DNA from: Yersinia rohdei ATCC 43380
GTDB taxonomy: Bacteria > Pseudomonadota > Gammaproteobacteria > Enterobacterales > Enterobacteriaceae
Direction: 5' to 3'
DNA length: 64,000 nt
Assembly: GCF_000173775.1 (NCBI RefSeq)
Contig: NZ_ACCD01000013.1
Coordinates: 51,221-115,220 of the forward strand
Positions 56,556 to 64,000 of the stretch are shown here, piece after piece (the stretch's first letter is position 1; every line of letters begins with the position of its first letter). A model generated the notes under the pieces. It had not been told where the DNA came from, searched no databases, and was given only the letters and a program-made list of their open reading frames with translations. The position numbers were made by a program, and so were the translations under genes.

Positions 56556-56584
56556 AAAGGCCGGTTAATTCCGGCCTTTTTCTT
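56556..56584 (+). terminator. accBC terminator
   Basis: AAAGGCCGG and CCGGCCTTT form a nine-base-pair stem with a TTAATT loop, followed by TTCTTTT. It lies 18 bases after the accC stop. Confidence 0.92.
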
Positions 56585-56644
56585 TTATAAGTTAAACTTT
56601 CTTTTGTTTGATATAGCTGACGTTTATATGTTGCGCGTGACTGT

Positions 56645-56840
56645 AGCTATCCAACCAGGCAGCAAATGCGGGTGAATAAATGCAGCTAACAACGCCGCAA
56701 GGTCAAGTAAGAAGGGAATTCCCAAATTAATTGGCTTTGCAGCTAGGCAGCAAATGAATGAATCCCGATGAGCTGACTCAAGTCAGTGATTCAGGTGAAT
56801 AAATGCAGCTAACAACGCTGCAAGGTCAAGTAAGAAGGGA
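56645..56840 (+). repeat. ERIC pair upstream of yhdT
   Basis: A centrally deleted copy (56645-56717) is followed by a complete copy (56718-56840) with the GAATCCCGATGAGCTGACTCAAGTCAGTGATTCAGG centre. Both end CAAGGTCAAGTAAGAAGGGA. The second copy ends four bases before the yhdT start codon. Confidence 0.92.
56833..56839 (+). promoter_or_regulatory. yhdT ribosome binding site within the ERIC terminus
   Basis: AGAAGGG, the last bases of the ERIC right arm, lies five bases before the yhdT ATG at 56845 and is the only Shine-Dalgarno sequence available. kdsC at 2334 is served in the same way. Confidence 0.72.
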
Positions 56841-56844
56841 AAAG

Positions 56845-57087
56845 ATGGACACAAGGTTCCTACAGGCGAATAAAGAAGCGCGCTGGGCCTTCGGCTTAAC
56901 GCTGGCGTATCTGGTCGGTTGGATTATTACTGCTTATTTACCGGGTAATATGACAGGTTTCAGCGGTCTGCCCGCTTGGTTTGAAGCCGCCTGTATTGCG
57001 TTGCCGTTGGTATTTATTGTGCTGTGTTACTTGATGGTGCGAGTGATATTTCGTGATATCTCGCTGGAGGACGACAATGCAAACTGA
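56845..57087 (+). CDS. yhdT: DUF997-family small membrane protein YhdT
   Basis: YhdT is an 80-residue inner-membrane protein with two hydrophobic segments. It is found directly upstream of panF in enterobacteria and may be a small accessory subunit of PanF. Its function is not known. The start at 56845 (MDTRFLQANKEARWAFG) aligns with E. coli; a 14-codon upstream extension would lie inside the ERIC element. It overlaps panF by 11 bases. Confidence 0.93.
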   Translation: MDTRFLQANKEARWAFGLTLAYLVGWIITAYLPGNMTGFSGLPAWFEAACIALPLVFIVLCYLMVRVIFRDISLEDDNAN

Positions 57088-58531
57088 TGTCATCCTGCCA
57101 TTAGTGGGTTACCTGGTCATGGTGTTTGGCCTCTCGGTGTATGCTTATACTCGCCGCCAAACCGGTAGTTTCCTCAACGAATACTTCATCGGCAACCGCT
57201 CGATGGGGGGGTTCGTGCTGGCAATGACCCTGACCGCCACTTATATCAGCGCCAGTTCATTTATTGGTGGGCCGGGTGCGGCCTATAAATATGGGTTGGG
57301 CTGGGTATTGTTGGCAATGATTCAGTTGCCGGCAGTATGGTTGTCACTTGGCGTATTGGGTAAGAAATTTGCCATTCTGGCGCGCCGTTATAATGCCGTC
57401 ACTCTCAATGATATGTTGTATGCCCGCTATCAAAGCCGCTTATTGGTGTGGTTGGCCAGCCTCAGCTTATTGGTGGCATTTATCGGTGCCATGACGGTGC
57501 AGTTTATCGGCGGCGCTCGTTTGCTGGAAACGGCGGCTGGGATCCCTTACGACACCGGCTTATTGATCTTCGGCATCAGTATCGCGCTGTATACCTCTTT
57601 TGGTGGTTTCCGAGCCAGTGTGCTCAACGATGCCCTGCAAGGGCTGGTGATGTTAGTCGGTACCATCTTGCTGTTAGTGGCAGTTATCCATGCCGCAGGT
57701 GGGCTACATAATGCCGTCGAAACTCTACAACATATTGATCCGGCACTAGTTTCCCCTCAAGGTGGCGATCAGATCCTCGATCTGCCCTTTATGACATCTT
57801 TTTGGATCCTGGTCTGTTTTGGGGTTATTGGCCTGCCACATACTGCTGTGCGCTGTATTTCGTATCGTGATAGCAAAGCGGTGCATCGCGGCATTATCAT
57901 TGGCACCATTGTGGTGGCAATCCTGATGTTCGGTATGCACTTGGCCGGCGCGCTAGGTCGGGCTGTGTTGCCGGATCTGAAGATCCCGGACCAAGTGATC
58001 CCCACCTTGATGATTACCGTGCTCCCGCCCTTTGCTGCTGGGATCTTTCTGGCGGCACCTATGGCGGCGATTATGTCGACTATCAATGCCCAGCTGCTGC
58101 AATCCTCGGCAACCATTGTGAAAGATTTATACCTCAATCTGAGGCCGGAAGAGCTGAAGAATGAAACCAAGCTAAAGCGCATTTCCAGTTTGTCGACCCT
58201 GATACTCGGGCTGTTACTGATGCTTGCCGCCTGGCGACCACCAGAGATGATTATCTGGCTGAATTTATTGGCTTTTGGGGGGTTGGAGGCCGTATTCCTT
58301 TGGCCGCTGGTATTGGGATTATATTGGGAACGAGCCAATGCCCACGGAGCCCTTAGCTCAATGATTGTCGGTGCGGTATGCTATACCCTACTGGCCAGCT
58401 TCAACATCAAGATAGCCGGCCTGCACCCGATAGTGCCTTCGCTGGTGCTGAATTTGTTGGCGTTTTATATCGGTAATCAGTTTGGTGACCGAGCGCGAGC
58501 GCGGCAACCCGTCGTGGCTAGCGCTGATTAA
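57077..58531 (+). CDS. panF: Sodium/pantothenate symporter PanF
   Basis: PanF takes up pantothenate, the coenzyme A precursor, with sodium. The 484-residue sodium:solute symporter (SSS) family protein has about 12 to 13 transmembrane segments. The signature GGFRASVLNDALQGLVML and the N-terminal TLTATYISASSFIGGPG region are present. The ATG at 57077 matches E. coli. It overlaps yhdT. Confidence 0.96.
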   Translation: MQTDVILPLVGYLVMVFGLSVYAYTRRQTGSFLNEYFIGNRSMGGFVLAMTLTATYISASSFIGGPGAAYKYGLGWVLLAMIQLPAVWLSLGVLGKKFAILARRYNAVTLNDMLYARYQSRLLVWLASLSLLVAFIGAMTVQFIGGARLLETAAGIPYDTGLLIFGISIALYTSFGGFRASVLNDALQGLVMLVGTILLLVAVIHAAGGLHNAVETLQHIDPALVSPQGGDQILDLPFMTSFWILVCFGVIGLPHTAVRCISYRDSKAVHRGIIIGTIVVAILMFGMHLAGALGRAVLPDLKIPDQVIPTLMITVLPPFAAGIFLAAPMAAIMSTINAQLLQSSATIVKDLYLNLRPEELKNETKLKRISSLSTLILGLLLMLAAWRPPEMIIWLNLLAFGGLEAVFLWPLVLGLYWERANAHGALSSMIVGAVCYTLLASFNIKIAGLHPIVPSLVLNLLAFYIGNQFGDRARARQPVVASAD

Positions 58532-58592
58532 AAACTAATTTAAACGATCCCCTTTATCGCCTTGAGCTAAACGGGGTCTTGAGAGAATGACT

Positions 58593-59474
58593 ATGCCTTG
58601 GATCCAACTTAAATTAAACACCAGCGGCAAGCAGGCCGAATCCCTTGGCGATGCGCTGGTAGAAAGCGGTGCTGTTTCAGTAACTTTCCAGGATACTCAC
58701 GATAATCCGGTATTTGAACCCCTGCCAGGGGAAACCCGTCTGTGGGGCGATACTGATGTTATTGGCCTGTATGATGCCGAAACTGACATGGCGGCAGTGA
58801 TAGCCATGCTGGAATACAATCCGCAACTCGGTAAAGGTTTTGTCCATAAAATCGAGCAGTTAGAAGATAAAGACTGGGAGCGTGAATGGATGGATAACTT
58901 CCATCCGATGCGCTTTGGTGAGCGTCTGTGGATCTGCCCAAGCTGGCGTGATGTGCCCGACCCAACTGCCGTTAACGTGATGCTAGACCCCGGTTTAGCC
59001 TTTGGCACCGGCACCCACCCAACCACGGCATTATGTTTGCAATGGCTCGACGGCCTCGATTTAGTGGGTAAAACCATTATCGACTTCGGTTGTGGTTCTG
59101 GCATCTTGGCAATTGCGGCACTGAAACTCGGTGCAGCGCGTGCTATTGGCATAGATATCGATCCACAGGCTATCCAAGCCAGTCGCGATAACGCACAGCG
59201 TAACGGCGTTTCAGAGCGTTTGGAGCTGTATCTGTCCAAAGACCAACCGGCAGATTTATCTGCTGACGTCGTGGTGGCGAATATTCTGGCCGGCCCGCTG
59301 CGAGAATTAGCCCCATTGATTAGTGTTTTGCCCGTTACTGGCGGCCATCTTGGTCTGTCAGGCGTGCTGGCAACCCAAGCTGCGGGTGTCGCACAGGCCT
59401 ATGAGGATAAATTTACCTTAGACCCTGTGGCGGAGAAAGAAGAGTGGTGCCGGATTACAGGTGTGCGTAAGTAA
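58593..59474 (+). CDS. prmA: Ribosomal protein L11 methyltransferase PrmA
   Basis: PrmA trimethylates L11 at several amino groups. The N-terminal L11-binding domain (residues 1-100) is followed by the SAM-binding domain with motif [20 protein letters not shown] and the catalytic-loop NILAGPL. The ATG at 58593 (293 residues, MPWIQLKLN) matches E. coli. An ATG two codons upstream is possible but not conserved. Confidence 0.97.
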   Translation: MPWIQLKLNTSGKQAESLGDALVESGAVSVTFQDTHDNPVFEPLPGETRLWGDTDVIGLYDAETDMAAVIAMLEYNPQLGKGFVHKIEQLEDKDWEREWMDNFHPMRFGERLWICPSWRDVPDPTAVNVMLDPGLAFGTGTHPTTALCLQWLDGLDLVGKTIIDFGCGSGILAIAALKLGAARAIGIDIDPQAIQASRDNAQRNGVSERLELYLSKDQPADLSADVVVANILAGPLRELAPLISVLPVTGGHLGLSGVLATQAAGVAQAYEDKFTLDPVAEKEEWCRITGVRK

Positions 59475-59914
59475 TATTTCACCTATAAATACCTCGCCCT
59501 AATATCCTTGGCGTTGCAGCGCTCAACACTGCAGCGCCAATTTGAAAAGCTGCGTTAGCATTTCCCCACACCAAGTTGCAATCCACCCAACCCTCTTTTT
59601 AGCCGAAATGGGATGCCTAACACATTTAAATCTGCTCTTTATCTTTGATTTGACTAATAAATAAGCACTCATAATCACTTTTATGCTGCGACAAGAGCCG
59701 ATTATGAACTTGTTTACTAGAAAATACTTAAGAGCACAAATTAACCAATTTAAACTAACCTAATGTTATATATGAATAAATAATTAATTAGCCAAGATTA
59801 GCCAATAATTAATCGCTCTTTTTTCATCAATTGGTCAAAGTTTGGCCTTTCATCTGGGCGCAAAAATGCGTAATATACGCGCCCTTACGGACACAGTGTG
59901 GTCATTCTTTGTCT
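59475..59914 (+). promoter_or_regulatory. prmA-dusB intergenic region with dusB-fis promoter
   Basis: CTTGGCGTTGCAGCG and CTGCAGCGCCAA (about 59510-59544) form a hairpin after prmA. An A+T-rich block (59630-59830) follows, typical of Fis/IHF-bound upstream regions. TTTCAT (59848-59853), 17 bases, and TAATAT (59871-59876) then form a promoter with a G+C-rich discriminator ACGCGCCC, the hallmark of stringently controlled genes such as fis. No gene is evident in this stretch. Confidence 0.7.
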
Positions 59915-60879
59915 ATGCGTATTGGACACATCCAGCTTACAAATTGCCTGATTGCGCCCCGATGGCTGGTATAACAGATCGCCCCTTCAGAGCGCTATGT
60001 CATGGCATGGGGGCTGGGATGGCTGTATCTGAAATGCTCTCCTCAAATCCAGAGGTATGGCGGACGGATAAGTCGCGTTTGCGCATGGTTCATAGCGATG
60101 AGCCTGGAATTCGTACCGTGCAAATTGCCGGTAACGACCCGGATGAAATGGCAGCAGCCGCCAGAATCAATGTGGCGAATGGTGCTCAAATCATCGACAT
60201 CAATATGGGATGTCCAGCCAAGAAAGTGAACCGCAAACTGGCAGGATCCGCATTATTGCAGCATCCTGATCTGGTCAAACAGATCCTCTCCGCAGTGGTT
60301 AATGCGGTAGATGTGCCGGTAACGTTGAAGATCCGAACTGGTTGGTCGGCCGAACACCGTAACTGTATAGAAATTGCCCAACTGGCTGAAAGCTGTGGTA
60401 TACAAGCCCTGACAATTCATGGCCGAACCCGTTCTTGCCTGTTTAATGGTGAGGCGGAATACGACAGCATTCGGGCAGTTAAGCAGATTGTTTCCATTCC
60501 CGTTATCGCGAATGGTGACATCACTGACCCGCATAAAGCCAGAGCGGTGCTCGACTACACTGGAGCTGATGCTCTGATGATAGGACGTGCCGCTCAGGGA
60601 AGACCTTGGATCTTCCGGGAAATCCAGCATTATCTGGACACTGGGGAGTTGCTGCCACCGATGCCACTTGGCGAAGTACAGCGCTTGTTAGACGGGCATA
60701 TACGGGAATTGCACGACTTTTATGGTCCAGGCAAGGGATTTCGTATTGCACGTAAGCACGTCTCTTGGTATCTCCAGGAGCACGCCCCTAACGACCAGTT
60801 TCGGCGCACATTCAACGCCATTGAGGATGCCAGCGAACAGCTGGAGGCGTTGGAGGCATATTTCGAAAATCTTGCGTAA
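59915..60879 (+). pseudogene. dusB: tRNA-dihydrouridine synthase B (dusB) with an apparent early frameshift
   Basis: DusB reduces uridine in the tRNA D-loop. Starting at the ATG 59915, the frame encodes [14 protein letters not shown], which matches the E. coli start, then goes out of frame. From 59956 onward the correct frame reads [14 protein letters not shown] to the stop. One base appears missing in ATTGCGCCCCGATGG (59951-59965), where ATTGC-N-GCCCCGATG is expected. The remainder is intact, including the catalytic cysteine of [15 protein letters not shown]. It may be a sequencing error or a real lesion; ATG 59962 could serve as an internal start. Confidence 0.85.
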
Positions 60880-60903
60880 ACAGAAAAAAGAGCTGACAGA
60901 ACT

Positions 60904-61200
60904 ATGTTCGAACAACGCGTAAATTCTGACGTACTGACCGTTGCAACCGTAAACTCACAAGATCAGGTGACTCAAAAGCCTTTGCGTGACTCGGTAAAAC
61001 AAGCACTGAAGAACTATTTTGCTCAACTGAATGGTCAGGATGTGAGTGACCTGTATGAGTTGGTACTGGCTGAAGTTGAACAGCCATTGTTGGACATGGT
61101 GATGCAATACACCCGTGGCAACCAAACCCGTGCGGCCCTGATGATGGGCATCAACCGTGGTACATTGCGTAAGAAATTGAAAAAATACGGCATGAACTGA
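60904..61200 (+). CDS. fis: DNA-binding nucleoid protein Fis
   Basis: Fis bends DNA, activates rRNA promoters and peaks in early exponential growth. The 98-residue protein is almost identical to E. coli, ending in the helix-turn-helix [26 protein letters not shown]. It follows dusB by 24 bases in the same transcription unit, so any polarity from the dusB frameshift would fall on fis. Confidence 0.99.
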
Positions 61201-61224
61201 TACTAGTCAGTTAAGGTGTTGTTT

Positions 61225-61259
61225 AAAAAGGCGTACTCCACACGGAGCGCGCCTTTTTT
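61225..61259 (+). terminator. dusB-fis terminator
   Basis: AAAAAGGCG (61225-61233) pairs with CGCCTTTTT (61250-61258), with an inner CTCC/GGAG stem around ACAC. It is followed by Ts and lies 25 bases after the fis stop. It also faces the converging cyclase gene. Confidence 0.9.
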
Positions 61260-61269
61260 ATTAGATTTA

Positions 61270-62892
61270 TTAGGCAATTTCTACCCGATTACGGCCATTT
61301 TCTTTCGCGCGATATAATGCTTCATCAGCCCGTTTCAATGCCTCTTCCGGCATCGATTCCCCATTCCAATACGCCACGCCCAATGAGATAGTAATAGGAT
61401 GAATACCCGGTATCTCCATGGTTTCTACCTTGTTACGCAGCCGGTTAGCGACTTGTATCGCCACATTAGGTCTGGTGCCGGGTAACAGCATCAGGAACTC
61501 CTCCCCACCGCTACGGCACAAGATATCGGAATCTCGAGAACTATCACGGATTTGGATTGCAAGCTGCTTGATAACTTCATCACCAACATCATGACCATAA
61601 GAGTCATTAATCGATTTAAACAGGTCAATATCCAAAGCAATAACAGCAAAATCCTCTCCGAGTTGTGAAAGGGACTCAAGCCGGGTGGCCAATCCGCGCC
61701 GGTTATACAGGCCCGTCATTGGATCGGTCTGGGCTTCAAACTTCAGTTTGCCAATTTTCTTTTGCAGCAGATTAATACCTATCAACAGCGCCCGTTTAAG
61801 TTGCGTCGATTCAAAATACCATGAAGGTATTTCCTTGATACTATTGGCAATATCCGGTTTATCCATATCATTAGCGCTGCCCGCAAGTAACCATAATGGG
61901 CGCGCAATCATCCGGGAGAGCAACCAAACACTTAGCAACGTCAGTAATGCCAGCGGCGTGATATGGCCTAATCCCTTCCACATTAATCCGTCCAGCGGTT
62001 TTAACGTTGAGGCCTCTGGCCGCAAGGTAATGATTTGCCAGCCGGAAGGTTCCACTACGGCATAACCCGCTAACATTGACTCACCATCGCTGTTGGTTAT
62101 TACCAAACTGCCATTAGTGGCTGTTTTCACCGCCTGCATTAATGAGTTCGGCTCAAGCACTTCCCCGATACGGCTTGCATCTCGGTGGTACAAAATATTC
62201 CCGTCGCTGTCCAGCACCGTAATATAGGAACCATCACGATAATAATGTTCACCGAGTAACTCATTTAAAATACTTTGCTTACGCAAATAAATGGTGCCGC
62301 CGATATAACCAAGATAGTGGCCATCCGGCATGACAATAGGGGTCGAAATATTGATAACCAGATTTTTGGCCGCTGACTCATAGGGCTTACTGATTAACGG
62401 ACGACGCAGGGTTAGCGCTTCTTTTGCCCCCTCTGATGACAGAGAATGACCGGATAAATTGAGGCTTTCTGGTGAGGTTGCGCGGACGATGCCATCGGCA
62501 CCAATCACGGCGACGGAGTTGAAACTCCCCGTCTGGTATTTTAAACGTGCCGTTTCTGCATCCAGAACCGCCTTATCGTCAAAATTCTTTGCTGCCATCA
62601 CGCTACTGTAATGAAGCTGATCTTGCGCATTTCTCAGAAAAATTTCGGTGCTGGACGCCAACTTGGTGGCATAGACCCGATTCGCTTCTAAGGTGTTATC
62701 AATCAGTAACTGTCGCTGCACTCGATAACTGGCATAAAAGCTGTTGGCCAGCGTCACAAAAGCACTCATCACCGCTAAAATAAGGATTAAGCGACCGAGG
62801 TCGAGGCGGAAAAACTTGGTAGAAAACATTGAACGTAACAAGACAACATTCCTGAAGCGAGATAGCGCCATATTTGGTACTGACGTTAACAC
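61270..62892 (-). CDS. Membrane diguanylate cyclase with periplasmic Cache sensor
   Basis: This enzyme of about 540 residues probably makes cyclic di-GMP. An N-terminal transmembrane helix (about residues 33-55) precedes a periplasmic double-Cache-like region (about 60-300, including YLGYIGGTIYLRKQS). A second transmembrane helix (about 305-330) and a C-terminal GGDEF domain follow. The active-site motif is SGGEEF, an active variant, and DPMTGLYNRRGL starts the domain. The exact start is unsure: ATG 62829 (MFSTKFFRLDLGR) would give a shorter N-terminus. The signal sensed is unknown. Confidence 0.88.
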   Translation of the reverse strand: MLTSVPNMALSRFRNVVLLRSMFSTKFFRLDLGRLILILAVMSAFVTLANSFYASYRVQRQLLIDNTLEANRVYATKLASSTEIFLRNAQDQLHYSSVMAAKNFDDKAVLDAETARLKYQTGSFNSVAVIGADGIVRATSPESLNLSGHSLSSEGAKEALTLRRPLISKPYESAAKNLVINISTPIVMPDGHYLGYIGGTIYLRKQSILNELLGEHYYRDGSYITVLDSDGNILYHRDASRIGEVLEPNSLMQAVKTATNGSLVITNSDGESMLAGYAVVEPSGWQIITLRPEASTLKPLDGLMWKGLGHITPLALLTLLSVWLLSRMIARPLWLLAGSANDMDKPDIANSIKEIPSWYFESTQLKRALLIGINLLQKKIGKLKFEAQTDPMTGLYNRRGLATRLESLSQLGEDFAVIALDIDLFKSINDSYGHDVGDEVIKQLAIQIRDSSRDSDILCRSGGEEFLMLLPGTRPNVAIQVANRLRNKVETMEIPGIHPITISLGVAYWNGESMPEEALKRADEALYRAKENGRNRVEIA

Positions 62893-62989
62893 GAAAAGAA
62901 AGCAGGAACTCGCCTATATATCTACATTTGTTCAATATTATTTCATCAACCGAATCATTATCACGCTATAGTCATTATTAACAGCTATC

Positions 62990-63056
62990 TATACCCAAGA
63001 TAGTTGGCGTATAAGTAAAAACAGCGCACACCACTGCAACATTAAGTATGAAGGGT
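62990..63056 (+). repeat. Centrally deleted ERIC remnant upstream of slyB
   Basis: The left end CTATACCCAAGATAGTTGGCG joins directly to a right arm, AACAGCGCACACCACTGCAAC, ending AAGTATGAAGGGT. The central palindrome is missing. It lies 52 bases before slyB. Confidence 0.75.
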
Positions 63057-63107
63057 GCGGCTGAAATCTCACTCACGTCTGACTTGGCCTGAACATAGGG
63101 GTTAATT

Positions 63108-63578
63108 ATGAATAAACTGATCATTGCCGTAGCACTCGCAGCTACTGTATTAAGTGGATGCGCCAACAATAGAACAGCATCTGGTGATACTTTTACAGCC
63201 TCTCAAGCACGACAAGTACAGACGGTAACCTATGGCACCATCGTCTCCGCTCGTCCGGTCACCATTCAGGGTGGCAGTGAAAATAATGTCGCGGGTGCTA
63301 TTGGCGGTGCGGTGGTCGGTGGGTTCTTGGGGAATACTATCGGCGGGGGCCGTGGTAATAGTTTGGCAACAGCTGGCGGTGCAGTTGCTGGCGGTATGGC
63401 GGGCCAAGGCGTACAGAGCGCAATGAACCGCAGTGAAGGTGTGCAACTGGAAATTCGCCGAGATGACGGCAGCAGTATTGTGGTTGTTCAAGCTCAGGGC
63501 CCAACCCGTTTCAGCGCAGGTCAACGCGTGATTATTGCCAGCGATCGTAGCGGCACCGTAACGGTTTCTCCTCGTTAA
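63108..63578 (+). CDS. slyB: Outer-membrane lipoprotein SlyB
   Basis: SlyB is a PhoP-regulated lipoprotein that stabilises the outer membrane under stress. The signal peptide has the lipobox LSGC with the lipidated Cys18. The mature part carries a glycine-zipper 2TM domain (NNVAGAIGGAVVGGFLGNTIGGG), then a soluble C-terminus ending TVTVSPR. Its 156 residues resemble E. coli SlyB (155) along the whole length. A terminator follows. Confidence 0.95.
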   Translation: MNKLIIAVALAATVLSGCANNRTASGDTFTASQARQVQTVTYGTIVSARPVTIQGGSENNVAGAIGGAVVGGFLGNTIGGGRGNSLATAGGAVAGGMAGQGVQSAMNRSEGVQLEIRRDDGSSIVVVQAQGPTRFSAGQRVIIASDRSGTVTVSPR

Positions 63579-63582
63579 ATTC

Positions 63583-63611
63583 AAATGCCGGGGGAGCCGC
63601 CTCCGGCATTT
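63583..63611 (+). terminator. slyB terminator
   Basis: AAATGCCGG (63583-63591) pairs with CCGGCATTT (63603-63611) with further G/C pairing in the loop. It lies five bases after the slyB stop. The T-run is short (TTTAAT). Confidence 0.82.
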
Positions 63612-63811
63612 AATCATCTCACAGCTAAAAAAATTAAATTTATCACCGCAGTTTATGGCCGTAATTGGCTGTTTAGTAACATTAAATCTGTCATTATTTA
63701 TCCGTTTTCAGATGAATAAACCATCGATATTCACTATGATAGGCAAATATTAGGTTGCCACAGTGAATGTGTTGTGGTTAAATAGCGTCATCGGTTTGGA
63801 ACACAGACCTT

Positions 63812-63877
63812 ATGAAAGCAGTTTTAGTAAAGCAGTCCTCAGTTCAAGCGCTATCCAAAGATATCCCTTCTCCGTGA
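63812..63877 (+). pseudogene. N-terminal relic of a zinc-type alcohol dehydrogenase
   Basis: A 21-codon frame reads MKAVLVKQSSVQALSKDIPSP and then stops. This is typical of the first residues of RspB/MDR-family dehydrogenases, where the next residues would be xAGEVxVKV. No continuation is found in the following 90 bases before the cold-shock gene. It is probably a truncated remnant, although a short real peptide cannot be excluded. Confidence 0.55.
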
Positions 63878-63970
63878 GTCTCCTCCTAAGTGCCTAAATA
63901 AGTAATCCTCTGAAAGACAGACCACGTTCGCTACACTATTGTGGCAAAAATAATTGAAGGAAATATCTCT

Positions 63971-64000
63971 ATGTCTACTAAAATGACTGGTTTAGTAAAA
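63971..64000 (+). CDS. Cold-shock protein, first ten codons (window ends)
   Basis: The window ends after MSTKMTGLVK, the start of a CspA-family protein, whose next residues are normally WFNxxKGFGFI. GAAGGA lies eight bases before the ATG. Only ten codons are visible, so the paralogue cannot be named. Its upstream 90 bases contain no clear -35/-10 pair that I would call. Confidence 0.7.
   Translation, partial: MSTKMTGLVK

Overview
The window is chromosomal DNA of a gammaproteobacterium of the order Enterobacterales, almost certainly a Yersinia. Three things point there. The gene orders mlaF-side/yrbG-kdsD-kdsC-lptCAB-rpoN-hpf-ptsN-rapZ-npr, mreBCD-maf-rng-yhdP-tldD and accBC-yhdT-panF-prmA-dusB-fis are all enterobacterial. 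Protein identities to E. coli are high without being near-identical. Full-length, partial and tandem ERIC elements occur at an unusually high density (about ten loci), which is typical of yersiniae. I cannot fix the species; an enterocolitica-like lineage is a guess. I see no tRNA, rRNA, CRISPR array, prophage or insertion sequence.

Layout. 0.08-8.4 kb: LPS core (Kdo) synthesis, LPS export and nitrogen-PTS genes on the plus strand. 8.6-10.8 kb: pyrL-pyrBI with a complete attenuator, then ridA. 10.9-15.3 kb: trehalose genes treC, treB and treR on the minus strand; treB is broken by a one-base deletion in a poly-A run. 15.3-18.5 kb: a PhoP box, a long leader with an MgtL-like peptide, and mgtA. 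18.7-26.5 kb: a nine-gene minus-strand locus with a PRD/EIIB/EIIA regulator, KDGP aldolase, PLP ammonia-lyase-like enzyme, amidohydrolase, two unusual membrane proteins (DUF4310/DUF4311 type), two small soluble proteins (DUF4312 type and a glycine-rich SFCGS protein) and a stand-alone PRD protein. It looks like a complete uptake, catabolism and PTS-sensing system for an unknown amidated or amino sugar acid, and is the best candidate here for undescribed biology. 26.9-31.0 kb: rnk, cybC, pmbA, darP and a barnase/barstar pair. 31.0-37.2 kb: a gabD-type dehydrogenase and the aaeXAB/aaeR efflux system. 37.2-50.8 kb: tldD, nitrilase, yhdP, rng, maf, mreDCB and csrD on the minus strand. 51.1-61.2 kb: acuI, msrPQ, aroQ, accBC, yhdT, panF, prmA, dusB (with an apparent early frameshift) and fis. 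61.3-64.0 kb: a diguanylate cyclase, slyB, a short dehydrogenase relic and the first codons of a cold-shock gene.

Several units work together. KdsD and KdsC make Kdo precursors for the LPS that LptCAB exports. RpoN, Hpf, PtsN, RapZ and Npr form the nitrogen-PTS block. TldD and PmbA (TldE), encoded apart, form one protease. RNase G, Maf, MreBCD and CsrD sit together as in E. coli. MgtA and SlyB are both usually PhoP targets. ERIC elements lie between genes of working operons, and for kdsC and yhdT the ERIC end appears to supply the ribosome binding site. Two single-base deletions (treB, dusB), each in or beside a homopolymer, are either real mutations or assembly errors.
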